From positions 1 through 64,000 of the forward strand of contig NC_020449.1 of assembly GCF_000146065.2 (NCBI RefSeq): DNA of 64,000 nucleotides, given 5' to 3'. Position numbers and translations under genes: made by a program. Of the stretch, positions 8,984 to 17,442 are shown in pieces. A model generated the notes under the pieces. That model ran no database searches. It was not told the origin of the DNA and saw nothing but the letters and a program-made list of their open reading frames with translations. This stretch comes from Candidatus Cloacimonas acidaminovorans str. Evry. GTDB lineage: Bacteria; Cloacimonadota; Cloacimonadia; Cloacimonadales; Cloacimonadaceae. Each line of letters begins with the position of its first letter. Position 1 is the stretch's first letter.

Positions 8984-11703
8984 ATAGAAAATATACCTTA
9001 TTTCTGCTGATATTGCTTTCCTGCGGTTTGCTTTTTGCCCAAACAGCACTCAGTTGCTATGATATTCAGTATAATCCTGAGGGGGGAGGCGATTCACCTT
9101 ATTTGGATCAAATTGTTACCGTTCAAGGAATTGTAAGTGGCGTTACCTATTATTCCGGAAGCGGTTATAACAATTACGGTTTCTTCATTAGTGATCCAAC
9201 AGGGGGTCCCTGGAGCGGATTATTTATCTATAATCAAACCTATCATCCCGCTTTAGGAGATTTTGTGCGCGTAACGGGAACGGTAAAAGAATATTACGGC
9301 TTAACGGAAATTTCGCAGGTATCTTCCCTTCTGGTTTTAAGCCAGGGCAATCCTCTTCCTGCACCCACTGAAATAAATACCGGTTCTCTGGATAATTTCA
9401 GCAGTGGAGAACAATGGGAAAGCGTTTTGGTGAAGGTAGTAAATGTTACCGTAACAGTTGAACCCAATAGTTATCAGGAGTTTTATGTAGATGACGGCAG
9501 CGGGCAATGCCAGATAGATAATCAATTCTTTGGCTCTAATCACAGCTGGAATAATATTACATTAGGACAGGTCTACAGCGAAATAATCGGGATTGTGGAT
9601 TATTCCTACAGCTACTATGCCATCAATCCGCGTTCGGAAACAGATATGATTTCAGGAGCTAACACAGTAACTTTGGCTATTCCTCATCAATCAGTCGGTT
9701 TGCACAGTTCCGTTTCCGTTCCTATAAATGCTTATCGAATAGAGACAGCGCAGAATTATCAATCCTATTCTTTCAGCATTTCTTTCAATCCCCATATTCT
9801 GAATTATGAATCAATCAACACTGCAGGCACTTTATCCCAGGCAGGAAATGTAATTGCTTCTGCGGAAAGTGGAGTGTTATCTGTTTCTTATCAAAGCAAT
9901 TCAAGTTTAAGCGGGCAGGGAATTCTTTTAAAACTGAATTTTTACGCTGCCAATACAGGAACGACTGCGCTAACTTTTTCGGATGTAATATTCGGAACCG
10001 ATGTAATTCAAAGCTGTATCAATGGAAGTGTAACTGTAAATAGCAGTTATAATTCACCTGGCGATACTTTAACCGTTATCCAGCGTCCTCTTCTCAATAT
10101 TCCGGAAATAGTTGTTCCCGGAGAAACATTAAAAATAACCTGTTTAGCCCCTCAAAATACAAGCAACTGGAATGCCTGGCTGAGACATAATAATAAACGA
10201 CTGAATTTACTGATTACAAACAGCCAATGGTTAACTTTGCCAAACCGTTGGGAACTTACAACAACGGTTCCTTCTGTTCCTGTTTATGAATTATACGATT
10301 TGGAGGTCTCTGCCAGTGGAGGTATAAGCGATATTACAGCTAATGCTGTTCAGGTTATTCCCAGCCGAAAAAACAATTACTATTTTGTCCATATAACAGA
10401 TTCGCATATGCCCAATCGTCTGTATTATCCTAATGCAGGTTTTGATGCTGATTCTACTGCCGTAGAGGATTTTAGAGCTGTGATGGACGACATTAATATT
10501 ATTCATCCCGAGTTTGTTCTTTTTACCGGCGATTTAGTTAACGAAGGAGAGCTGGAGGGCTTTGCCAATCAATATTGGTTTGGCTGGACGCAAAAATTGC
10601 TCACCGAATTTGAAGTTCCGGTTTATGTTACTGCCGGAAATCATGATATTGGCGGTTGGAATCAAACCCCTCCTCCTGCAGGAAGTGCCCGAAAAAACTG
10701 GTGGAAATATTTTGGTTGGAGCTGGCTGAATAATGAAGACCTGAGCTTTCCCTATCATACACAGGATTACTATTTTACCTATAATAATACTGTTTTTATA
10801 GGGTTAGAGAGCTATGACAATTATGATTACTGGCGACCAGCTATTTATGGCGAAACAAGCTATACTGATCAGCAAATTGCCTGGCTGAATAATACCCTTT
10901 CTCTTTTTCCGAACTACAAAAAGGTTCTTTTCCACCATTACGATTTTAAGGAACAGCTTTTTCTTTCCTCGTTGGGAATAGATCTGTCTCTTTGGGGTCA
11001 TATTCATTCCAATAACGGTTCAATCTATACTTATCCCTATAATTTAGCTACGCGTAGCGTTTGTGATGGCAACCGTGCTTATCGGGTTATTAGAGTTAAT
11101 AATGAACAATTGACCCCTTATGCCACAATTTATGCCGGAGCAACAGGCAATAACCTTTCTGTTCAATTTTATCCTTCCAATTATGGAGTAGCGGATAGTG
11201 TGAAGGCAATTATTATCAATAATCAGCCCCTTGCTTTTGAAAATGCTCAGCTGAAATTTATTATGCCTCAACGAGATACGGGTTATAATGTTTCAGGAGG
11301 AACTCTTACCCAGGTAGATAAGAGTGGCAATTATAATATCTGTTATGTTCGTGTTTCCCTTTCTGCCAATAGCACTTCCACTGTTACCGTAACAGAAAAC
11401 GGAGTGGAAATATCCGACCCTGTTCAAGTTCCTGTTGTCTTCACAATAAAATCCGTTTATCCCAATCCTTTGGTAAAGCAGGGAAATCTGCAAGTTATTA
11501 GCGATAAAACATTTCCGGAGCTGCACCTGCAGCTTTTTAACCTGAGAGGGCAACTGGTTTATCAAGAATGCCTAAAAGGAATTTCTCAAGGGGAAAGTCA
11601 TCTTTCTTTTACCTTACCCGATTCCTTAGCCAGCGGAATTTACTTTCTGCGTTTTCGGGAAGATAAAACCCAAATTCACAAAATCCTCATTTTGCAAAGG
11701 TAA
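8980..11703 (+). CDS. Secreted metallophosphoesterase with OB-fold, cohesin-like and T9SS sorting domains
   Basis: 907 aa secreted protein with a signal peptide ending near LLFAQ (21). An OB-fold, nucleic-acid-binding-like region at about 35-220 contains VTVQGIVSGV and GDFVRVTGTVKE. A cohesin-like beta region follows at about 230-350 (FSISFNPHILNYESI). A calcineurin-type metallophosphoesterase spans about 465-700, with TDSH (472-475), GD in FTGDLVNE (near 515), GNHD (near 552) and WGHIHSN (near 672). The last 80 residues form a T9SS-type sorting domain (SVYPNP, FNLRGQLVY, SGIYFLRF). It is probably a cell-surface phosphatase or nuclease. It overlaps the protease gene by 4 bp. Confidence 0.88.
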   Translation: MNRKYTLFLLILLSCGLLFAQTALSCYDIQYNPEGGGDSPYLDQIVTVQGIVSGVTYYSGSGYNNYGFFISDPTGGPWSGLFIYNQTYHPALGDFVRVTGTVKEYYGLTEISQVSSLLVLSQGNPLPAPTEINTGSLDNFSSGEQWESVLVKVVNVTVTVEPNSYQEFYVDDGSGQCQIDNQFFGSNHSWNNITLGQVYSEIIGIVDYSYSYYAINPRSETDMISGANTVTLAIPHQSVGLHSSVSVPINAYRIETAQNYQSYSFSISFNPHILNYESINTAGTLSQAGNVIASAESGVLSVSYQSNSSLSGQGILLKLNFYAANTGTTALTFSDVIFGTDVIQSCINGSVTVNSSYNSPGDTLTVIQRPLLNIPEIVVPGETLKITCLAPQNTSNWNAWLRHNNKRLNLLITNSQWLTLPNRWELTTTVPSVPVYELYDLEVSASGGISDITANAVQVIPSRKNNYYFVHITDSHMPNRLYYPNAGFDADSTAVEDFRAVMDDINIIHPEFVLFTGDLVNEGELEGFANQYWFGWTQKLLTEFEVPVYVTAGNHDIGGWNQTPPPAGSARKNWWKYFGWSWLNNEDLSFPYHTQDYYFTYNNTVFIGLESYDNYDYWRPAIYGETSYTDQQIAWLNNTLSLFPNYKKVLFHHYDFKEQLFLSSLGIDLSLWGHIHSNNGSIYTYPYNLATRSVCDGNRAYRVIRVNNEQLTPYATIYAGATGNNLSVQFYPSNYGVADSVKAIIINNQPLAFENAQLKFIMPQRDTGYNVSGGTLTQVDKSGNYNICYVRVSLSANSTSTVTVTENGVEISDPVQVPVVFTIKSVYPNPLVKQGNLQVISDKTFPELHLQLFNLRGQLVYQECLKGISQGESHLSFTLPDSLASGIYFLRFREDKTQIHKILILQR

Positions 11704-11709
11704 TATCTT

Positions 11710-12717
11710 ATGCCTCAGAAAAGACCCCAAACCTCAAAACTCCTCTATCTCCCGTGGATTATCAAGCACCTTTCCTATTACTTGAAACTGAATACTCACA
11801 TCTTGAAAAAAGGTGTTCCCTTAAAGGAAATACTGATTCTGAAATATCCTTTCTGGTTCAAAGATGCCAAAAATCCTCCTCTGCTTTCCGTAGATATTAC
11901 CGATGCCTGCAATTTACGCTGCATTTATTGTAATAATCCCTTTTTCCCTTATCCGAGAACAATGATGAATCAGGATGTTTTTAAGGCCTTAATTGAGCGC
12001 CTGAAACGCCATCCTGTAAGCAGAATCAGAATCAGTGGAGGTGAGCCAACCCTGCATCCTCAATTTGATACAATGCTGAAAGAAATGTCCTATTACTGTA
12101 AATATTTATCTATCATCACCAATGGGCAATGGCAAAATCCTGAAGTGAATGAAAAACTCCTTAATTGCGGACTTAGCTTTATTGAACTTTCTATGGATGC
12201 CGTCGGAAAAGATATCTACGAAAAAAGTCGTCCTGGTGCCGATTACGACCTTTTCTTCCAAAACCTGAAACAGCTTTATAAACTGAGAAATCAGTATAAA
12301 GTTGACCTCATCATCCGCATTCGTTTAATGGTGCGTCCTTCAACTATGGATAAAGAAAAGGAAGATAGCCGTTTTTTACGCCAATTCTGCGATTGTGTTT
12401 TACCGCAACATATTTTACAGCATCCCGAAACACCTTCCCAAGAAGATGTTTTTATCCAAAATTCTATCCTGCAAAATTCACTTCCTGTTTGCACTGTTCC
12501 CTATCGTGATCTGCAAATAAGACCTGATGGTTTGGTTCCTCTTTGTCCAGCAAAAGGATGCGCTATCAATCCTGAAGACCGTATTTTTATTGGAGACATT
12601 CAAAAAGATGAAATTCTTGATCTGTGGAATGCACCTTTGCTAAAACAAATGCGGGATGCGCATCGCAACAGAAAGGGAGAAATATTAAAGCTTTGCAGGA
12701 ATTGCCATTATAGCTGA
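11710..12717 (+). CDS. Radical SAM protein with SPASM-like C-terminus
   Basis: 335 aa. The radical SAM cluster motif is CNLRCIYC (Cys67, 71, 74), followed by the SAM-binding ISGGEPTLHP. The C-terminal region has further Cys: VCTVPYRDLQIR, LVPLCPAKGC and the terminal LCRNCHYS. These fit an auxiliary iron-sulfur site of the SPASM or twitch kind. The substrate is unknown. It closes the eleven-gene unit 6 bp after the secreted phosphoesterase. No short peptide precursor gene was found beside it, so a RiPP role is not supported. Confidence 0.85.
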   Translation: MPQKRPQTSKLLYLPWIIKHLSYYLKLNTHILKKGVPLKEILILKYPFWFKDAKNPPLLSVDITDACNLRCIYCNNPFFPYPRTMMNQDVFKALIERLKRHPVSRIRISGGEPTLHPQFDTMLKEMSYYCKYLSIITNGQWQNPEVNEKLLNCGLSFIELSMDAVGKDIYEKSRPGADYDLFFQNLKQLYKLRNQYKVDLIIRIRLMVRPSTMDKEKEDSRFLRQFCDCVLPQHILQHPETPSQEDVFIQNSILQNSLPVCTVPYRDLQIRPDGLVPLCPAKGCAINPEDRIFIGDIQKDEILDLWNAPLLKQMRDAHRNRKGEILKLCRNCHYS

Positions 12718-12883
12718 AAAGAGGGTTGAGAGGGTTTGAAGGTTTAGAGGGTTTTGAAAATTAAGGATACAGATAGGTTGTCATCTTCATCAATCCTTCT
12801 TAAAAAAGGTTGATTCCTTGAAAAGCAAAGAGCGAAATAAATGCTTTAGAAGGGTAGGTAAACCCCTCCCCAAAAATTATGCT
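12718..12883. repeat. Convergent gap with AACCYTCTA-type repeat
   Basis: Between two convergent genes. 12720-12757 holds degenerate 9-bp-type units (GAGGGTTTG, AAGGTTTAG, AGGGTTTTG), the reverse complement of the tandem at 36842-36904. A weak imperfect hairpin near 12788-12812 (TCAATCCTT / AAGGTTGA) could serve as a bidirectional terminator. No gene seen. Confidence 0.5.
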
Positions 12884-13672
12884 TCAGAATTTATACTTAA
12901 AAGAAATACCATTTATTTCGGGTTGTGCATTCAGCATTAGACGAGGTGTATTTTTCAGGACTAATCTTGCTGTTACATAACCGATAACGGCACCGGCAAA
13001 AACATCGCTGCTCCAATGCTGATCATCATTTAAACGCGAAAGGGAAGTTAAAGTGGCAATTGTATAAACAGTTGGAGGCACCCAGCGGGAATTTTTGTAT
13101 TGTTCTGCTAAAACAGGTGCCAAACTCCAAACCAAAGTTGTATGTCCCGAAGGAAAACTATCCCGGGAAAAAGAAATTCCCTTGCCGTTCCAAAATTCTT
13201 TTCCTTCTTCTTTATAGGGTTTTTGCCTTTGGGAAGCCAGCTTCAAAGTTTGGGTAACCGCTAAAGAGAGGAGTGAACTTTTCAGGCATAGCAGAGAAGT
13301 ATCTATTGTCTTTTCATCTTTAGTTAAATATCCTCCCAAAGCAGTTAACGCCATTACCGGAAACATAATTTTTACTTCTCCGAATTGTTTGGCAACCGTA
13401 AAAATATCATCCGTAACTTCATTTCTGTTCCGTTGAAAGCAATCCCGCAAATCATCATCCAGAAAATATAAACAACCTCCGGTAATAACTATTGCACTTG
13501 CTTGCAACCAATTATCCTTTTGCCAACTAAAAGGTGCCGTAGCTCCGGCATAAATTGTTTCAGGATAGGATAACAAATAATCTTGCAAAAAGTTATCTTC
13601 CTCTGCAGAAAATAACGGAACCGCCATTAGCACCAAGACCACAGCAAAACAGAAAGGATAAAATTTACTCAT
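12884..13672 (-). CDS. PAP2-family phosphatase, secreted or membrane
   Basis: 262 aa from the ATG at 13672. That start gives a clean signal peptide (MSKFYPFCFAVVLVLMAVPL); an upstream TTG at 13699 would add nine polar residues. The PAP2 phosphatase motifs are present: KLASQRQKPY with a variant first motif, PSGHT (second, catalytic His) and SRLNDDQHWSSDVFAGAVIG (third, catalytic His in QHWSSD). Family members dephosphorylate lipid phosphates such as undecaprenyl pyrophosphate or phosphatidic acid. The gene stands alone on the minus strand between repeat-filled gaps. Confidence 0.85.
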   Translation of the reverse strand: MSKFYPFCFAVVLVLMAVPLFSAEEDNFLQDYLLSYPETIYAGATAPFSWQKDNWLQASAIVITGGCLYFLDDDLRDCFQRNRNEVTDDIFTVAKQFGEVKIMFPVMALTALGGYLTKDEKTIDTSLLCLKSSLLSLAVTQTLKLASQRQKPYKEEGKEFWNGKGISFSRDSFPSGHTTLVWSLAPVLAEQYKNSRWVPPTVYTIATLTSLSRLNDDQHWSSDVFAGAVIGYVTARLVLKNTPRLMLNAQPEINGISFKYKF

Positions 13673-13802
13673 TTGTCTATCTTCTAAAATGGCGGACAAC
13701 TGTCAAGATTAAACACAATAAGGTTTATAGATAGATTGATTTCAGCCACCGAAAATACCGAAAAGAACATATCTGAATTATTATCCCCTTTTTTAAAAAA
13801 AA

Positions 13803-13847
13803 GTTCCGTAGGAACGACAGATACTAACAACGGGTTTCAACCCGGTG
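13803..13847 (+). repeat. Family A twin-hairpin repeat, copy 1
   Basis: 45 bp: hairpin GTTCC-GTA-GGAAC, a linker GACAGATACTAACAA, then hairpin CGGGTTTCAACCCG. Near-identical copies are at 13891, 21202 and 21290, and degenerate or inverted ones at 14287 and 51299. Confidence 0.85.
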
Positions 13848-13890
13848 AAAAAGAACATAAGAGAGACATTATCTCTTTTTCCGAGAATGA

Positions 13891-13935
13891 GTTCCGTAGG
13901 AACGACAGATACTAACAACGGGTTTCAACCCGGTG
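13891..13935 (+). repeat. Family A twin-hairpin repeat, copy 2
   Basis: Same as copy 1 over its 45 bp and starting exactly 88 bp after it. The 43-bp spacer ends in GAATGA, as does the spacer of the pair at 21202/21290. Confidence 0.85.
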
Positions 13936-14007
13936 ATAAGTTATATCAATTCTTTTCATTAGCTTATTTTCCAGTTTCAGGGACAAATATATTTTAGGGA
14001 AGCAATC

Positions 14008-14097
14008 TTTCCTTAGAGCATTGCCTTAGCATTACGGACTCATTGCTAATCCCATCCGTAATGGGTAAGCAATGGGTAAGCAATGCTATTAGGGAAG
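14008..14097. repeat. Family C palindromic element, copy 1
   Basis: Imperfect long inverted repeat. The left arm (TTTCCTTAGAGCATTGCC...) pairs with the right arm (ATGGGTAAGCAATGCT...AGGGAAG). GGGTAAGCAATG is duplicated inside the right arm. Related copies lie at about 33617-33700 and 51046-51137. It resembles a small MITE or REP-like element; no transposase is nearby. Confidence 0.7.
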
Positions 14098-14210
14098 AGG
14101 TCTTTTTTATTAACAAAATAATAAGCTATCTGTATATCGCAGGAAGAGATAGATATATTGTTCAGCTAATGCTTTAATTTATATACTAGTAACCTAATTA
14201 TGCAATTGTA

Positions 14211-14240
14211 AAAAATAGGGTGACAAATTTAGATTTGCCA
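14211..14240 (+). repeat. Family D hairpin repeat, copy 1
   Basis: AAAAATAGGGTGACAAATTT then AGATTTGCCA, a degenerate form of an A-run followed by a GGCAAA/TTTGCC hairpin. Other copies are near 34467, 51179 and 61126. Confidence 0.5.
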
Positions 14241-14379
14241 TAGATTATTTAATTTTTTTATCCATAAACCATAAATAATGGAATATATTCCGTAGGACTG
14301 GTAGAAAAATAACAACAGGTTTTGAACCTGGCACAGAGATTTTCAATATCATTTCTGTAATGAAAAGTCCTTTATCTTT

Positions 14380-14611
14380 CCTACGAAAGCAGAAATCCCG
14401 ATACTTGTCATTCCTACGAAAGCAGAAATCCCGATACTTGTCATTCCTACGAAGGCAGAAATCCCGATACTTGTCATTCCTACGAAGGCAGAAATCCCGA
14501 TACTTGTCATTCCTACGAAGGAAGGAATACCGATACTTGTCATTCCTGAGAAGGTAGGAATCACGATACTTGTCCCTGATACTTGTCATTCTTGTGAAAG
14601 CAGAAATCCAT
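14380..14611. repeat. 33-bp tandem repeat array
   Basis: Six units begin at 14380, 14413, 14446, 14479, 14512 and 14545, exactly 33 bp apart, followed by a shorter decayed copy ending near 14611. Each unit begins CCTACGAAAGCAGAAATCCC and ends GATACTTGTCATT. The core resembles the dispersed CCTGCGAAAGCAGG palindrome seen at 21090 and 46460. There are no unique spacers, so this is not a CRISPR. Later units drift (GGAAGGAATACC, GAGAAGGTAGGAATC). Confidence 0.9.
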
Positions 14612-14812
14612 ACTATTAAATACATTAAAACAGATTCTGCATCAAGTGCGGAATGACAAACTAATTAAGCTCAACCATTTTTCTCATTCAAATAAATGAT
14701 TTCAACCGGACATTATGGAGAATAAAGGAAGAATTAAACTCTGGAATAAAAGATAAAATTCCTTTTTTTGATTGAAAATGTGAACCTTTACAATACTCTT
14801 ATAAAAAAATAC

Positions 14813-14841
14813 TTGACATTTTAGAAGAAGAATTTTATTGA
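14813..14841 (+). promoter_or_regulatory. Possible promoter for radical SAM gene
   Basis: A perfect TTGACA (14813-14818) is followed 15-17 bp later by TTTATT/TATTGA as a weak -10, about 35 bp before the ATG at 14876. The -35 is good and the -10 is poor, so support is moderate. Confidence 0.4.
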
Positions 14842-14875
14842 GTAAAAAAAAAGGTATTACTTTGGGTGATTTGCT

Positions 14876-16219
14876 ATGAAGAATGTAAAGACAATTGCAC
14901 TAAACCAATTAATCAATTACATAGCCAACGATCCTCTGAATAAGTTGCCTAAAATAATGGAGTTGGCTAAAAAACTTGACCGTAAGGGAACTTATTTAAA
15001 GTTATTTACTGTAATCACTGATGCTCTGTCAGATGAAACCAGCCATTGGCACAAATTTGTAGAAAACTTGTTTAACAATGTTGATTCCAAGGTTATTCAT
15101 AAACTGGCAGAATGTTTTGCAATCAATACAACACTGGTTGGTAGACCGATACGGGAGAAGTATAAAGCAAAATATTCAATACAAGTGCCCTGGGCTATTC
15201 TGATGGACCCTACAAGTGCCTGTAATCTTTCCTGCACCGGTTGTTGGGCTGCTCTATATGGAAAACAGCATAATTTGCCTTTTGAGGTTATGGATTCTAT
15301 CTGCAAGCAAGGCAAGAAATTGGGCATTTACTGGTATCTCTTTTCGGGAGGCGAACCCTTAATCCGCAAAAACGACATTATTAAACTCTGCAAAAAACAT
15401 CAGGATTGTTTCTTCCTTTCTTTTACCAATGGCACACTGGTGGATGAAAAATTCTGCGAAGAGGTTCTAAACGCAGGAAATTTAACACTTTGCTTTTCCA
15501 TTGAAGGAAATGAACCGGCAACCGATATGCGCAGAGGAAAAGGAGGCTACAAAAGAGTGATAGAAGCAATGGAAATAATGAAAAAATACCGTTTATTTTT
15601 CGGTTATTCCACTTGCTACCATCGCTATAATACAGAAAGCGTTGCTTCCGATGAATTTGTGGACGATATGATTGCAAGGGGCTGTTTCTATGCCTGGAAC
15701 TTTACCTACATTCCTATCGGCAAAAATGCCCAGCCCGATTTGATTGCTACTCCTGAACAGCGCGCCTATATGTATAAAAGGGTTAATGAAATCAGAACTC
15801 ATAAGCCCATCCTGGCTTTGGATTTTTGGAATGATGGAGAACTTGCCAACGGTTGCATTGCCGGTGGACGCAGCTATTTTCATATCAATGCTGCTGGAGA
15901 TGTTGAACCCTGTGCCTTTGTTCATTACTCCAATGTAAATATTAAAGAGGTCTCTCTTTTGGAAGCATTGCAATCACCAATCTTTAAAGCATACCAAAAA
16001 AGACACCCCTTCAACCAAAACCTTTTACAACCCTGCCCGATGCTGGATAACCCGGAAAAGATTATGGAAATTGTAAATGAAGCCAATGCCAAATCTACAG
16101 ATATTGAAGCTCCCGAAAGTATAGAAGAGCTGTGCGCTAAAACAAAACCCGCTGCGGAAAAATGGGCTCCCGTGGCAAAAGAACTCTGGGAAAACAGAGA
16201 AAAAAATAGCAGCACATAG
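14876..16219 (+). CDS. Radical SAM/SPASM domain protein
   Basis: 447 aa. A helical N-terminal region of about 105 residues, poorly related to known domains by eye, precedes the radical SAM core with CNLSCTGC (Cys116, 120, 123) and FSGGEPLIR. A SPASM-like C-terminal part has GCIAGGRSYFHINAAGDVEP then CAFVHYSN, and a later QPCPMLDNP, giving Cys ligands for auxiliary clusters. The C-terminal tail is charged. It stands alone, with 1.2 kb of repeats upstream and 330 bp of repeats downstream. The substrate is unknown, and no precursor-peptide gene is visible. Confidence 0.85.
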   Translation: MKNVKTIALNQLINYIANDPLNKLPKIMELAKKLDRKGTYLKLFTVITDALSDETSHWHKFVENLFNNVDSKVIHKLAECFAINTTLVGRPIREKYKAKYSIQVPWAILMDPTSACNLSCTGCWAALYGKQHNLPFEVMDSICKQGKKLGIYWYLFSGGEPLIRKNDIIKLCKKHQDCFFLSFTNGTLVDEKFCEEVLNAGNLTLCFSIEGNEPATDMRRGKGGYKRVIEAMEIMKKYRLFFGYSTCYHRYNTESVASDEFVDDMIARGCFYAWNFTYIPIGKNAQPDLIATPEQRAYMYKRVNEIRTHKPILALDFWNDGELANGCIAGGRSYFHINAAGDVEPCAFVHYSNVNIKEVSLLEALQSPIFKAYQKRHPFNQNLLQPCPMLDNPEKIMEIVNEANAKSTDIEAPESIEELCAKTKPAAEKWAPVAKELWENREKNSST

Positions 16220-16551
16220 ATTTTTATACACAGAGAACACCGAATTAATTTATAATAATCTATGTCATCATAAGCGCCGTAAAAGTTATTTCTATGGTCA
16301 AAGTTTTGAAGGCGCTAATGACTCCTGACTTTCCTCTTGACTTTTTCCTTGACAGATAGCTCTCTCATAATAAAAGGGTATTAGCTGTAGATACACTTCA
16401 ATCCCATTTATCTCCCGGTCCTTAAATAAAGGGTAAACAAGGGAAGGGTATCAATTAGTTTATGTCAAACAAGATGAATTTACAAGTGACAGAAAAAAAA
16501 CACTATTTAATTTAGTGACGGAACAAAAATATCCGTTACGGAGCAGGGTAA
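16220..16551. other. Intergenic region with a family G repeat
   Basis: 332 bp with no credible gene. It contains the family G element at 16271-16332. TTGACT and TTGACA occur at 16337 and 16349, with CATAAT at 16366, but the spacings do not make a canonical promoter. Confidence 0.6.
16271..16332 (+). repeat. Family G repeat, copy 1
   Basis: 62 bp bounded by TAAGCGCC and GGCGCTAA, near-perfect inverted ends, followed by TGACTCCTGACTT. A second copy on the minus strand at 50797-50857 matches at most positions (AAGTTATTTCT, AAGTTTTGAAGGCGCTAATG). Confidence 0.8.
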
Positions 16552-17442
16552 ATGATAAAAGAAGTTGGACGTCTGAATCTGGATGATTATAAAATCCTGG
16601 ATACCGAAGTGGAAAAAATTTTCCGCAATATAGAAAAAGGTAAAGACGCACTCGCAGAAAAACAAATTACTGATTTGGGTAATACGGCAAATTACTTTGT
16701 CCGAGAAGAATTAGGCAAACGCTTAGCGCAATATTCCGGTAATGGAGAAATGGATGCAATTTGTGGACGCCTTTTAGACCATTTTATATATGGTGTAAGA
16801 GCAACCGCACTCTTCTATTTTTATTACAAACATCAGGATCATCCCGAAATCATTATTAAAACAGTGGAAAAGACCTTTGAAAGCGTGCCTTGGGAATCGG
16901 AAACAATCTGTTTTGAACTTTGGAAAAAAGCTCCCGCTGTAATGCAGGAATATATGCCTACCTGGGCTGAATCGGATAATGAAAAAAAACGCGCTATCAG
17001 TATGCACGGTATGGAAAATATTGCCTCCCGCCATCCTCAATATGTGCTTTCCTTCGTTTCCAATCTTTTGGATGATGAAAGTGAAGAAGTTCAGAAAAAA
17101 GTTTGTCATATTCTTACTCAGGTAGGAAGACAAAAACCTTTACAATGCTACAATAGTATTCGGCGCTGGCTGATTGAAGGCGATGAAAAAAGAATTCGCA
17201 TTCTCTGGCAAGCAATGAAAAAACTTGCCAATATTTATGCGCAACGGAGTCGTCGGGATAAAACCAACGAATTTATGAATGTTACACAAAAAACTATTGC
17301 CGAATGGCGAAACGATCCCGATCCTAAAGTTGCCACAATGGGAGCAAAACTTTCAGGCATTATAGCCAAGAAAAAGAAAAGAGAAAATCAAAACCAGAAG
17401 GCAGCTAATTCCGAAAACAATTATTATTCCAGACAAATATGA
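16552..17442 (+). CDS. HEAT-like repeat protein (DNA alkylation repair fold)
   Basis: 296 aa, almost wholly helical. Repeating pairs of helices such as DHFIYGVRATALFYFYY, NEKKRAISMHGMENIAS and SEEVQKKVCHILTQVG recall AlkD-type HEAT-like DNA alkylation repair enzymes. The tail (about 275-296) is Lys/Asn-rich and probably disordered. The stop overlaps the methyltransferase by 4 bp. Glycosylase activity cannot be judged by eye, so it could equally be a scaffold protein. A second helical-repeat protein of similar size is at 53717-54529. Confidence 0.65.
   Translation: MIKEVGRLNLDDYKILDTEVEKIFRNIEKGKDALAEKQITDLGNTANYFVREELGKRLAQYSGNGEMDAICGRLLDHFIYGVRATALFYFYYKHQDHPEIIIKTVEKTFESVPWESETICFELWKKAPAVMQEYMPTWAESDNEKKRAISMHGMENIASRHPQYVLSFVSNLLDDESEEVQKKVCHILTQVGRQKPLQCYNSIRRWLIEGDEKRIRILWQAMKKLANIYAQRSRRDKTNEFMNVTQKTIAEWRNDPDPKVATMGAKLSGIIAKKKKRENQNQKAANSENNYYSRQI

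Larger units (their letters stand above)
13673..14875. other. Repeat-filled 1.2-kb intergenic region
   Basis: No credible gene. The stretch holds two family A twin hairpins (13803-13847, 13891-13935), one degenerate copy (14287-14332), a family C palindromic element (about 14008-14097), a family D hairpin (14211-14240) and a 33-bp tandem array (14380-14611). Open frames inside the array exist only because 33 is a multiple of three. Confidence 0.8.

Noticed and set aside
13673-13699. Earlier TTG start for the PAP2 gene
   Set aside because: Adds nine polar residues in front of a clean signal peptide; the ATG at 13672 is better.
14380-14611. CRISPR-like regular array
   Set aside because: Units are directly adjacent with a fixed 33-bp period and no unique spacers, and there are no cas genes.
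14245-14625. 126-codon frame on the minus strand and a 65-codon frame on the plus strand
   Set aside because: Created by the 33-bp tandem array, which stays open in several frames because its unit is a multiple of three.
11710-16219. RiPP biosynthesis by the two radical SAM proteins
   Set aside because: No short precursor gene, RRE domain or transporter beside either enzyme.
16337-16371. Promoter before the HEAT gene (TTGACT, TTGACA, CATAAT)
   Set aside because: Spacings of 11 and 23 bp do not fit a sigma-70 promoter, and the ATG is 180 bp away.
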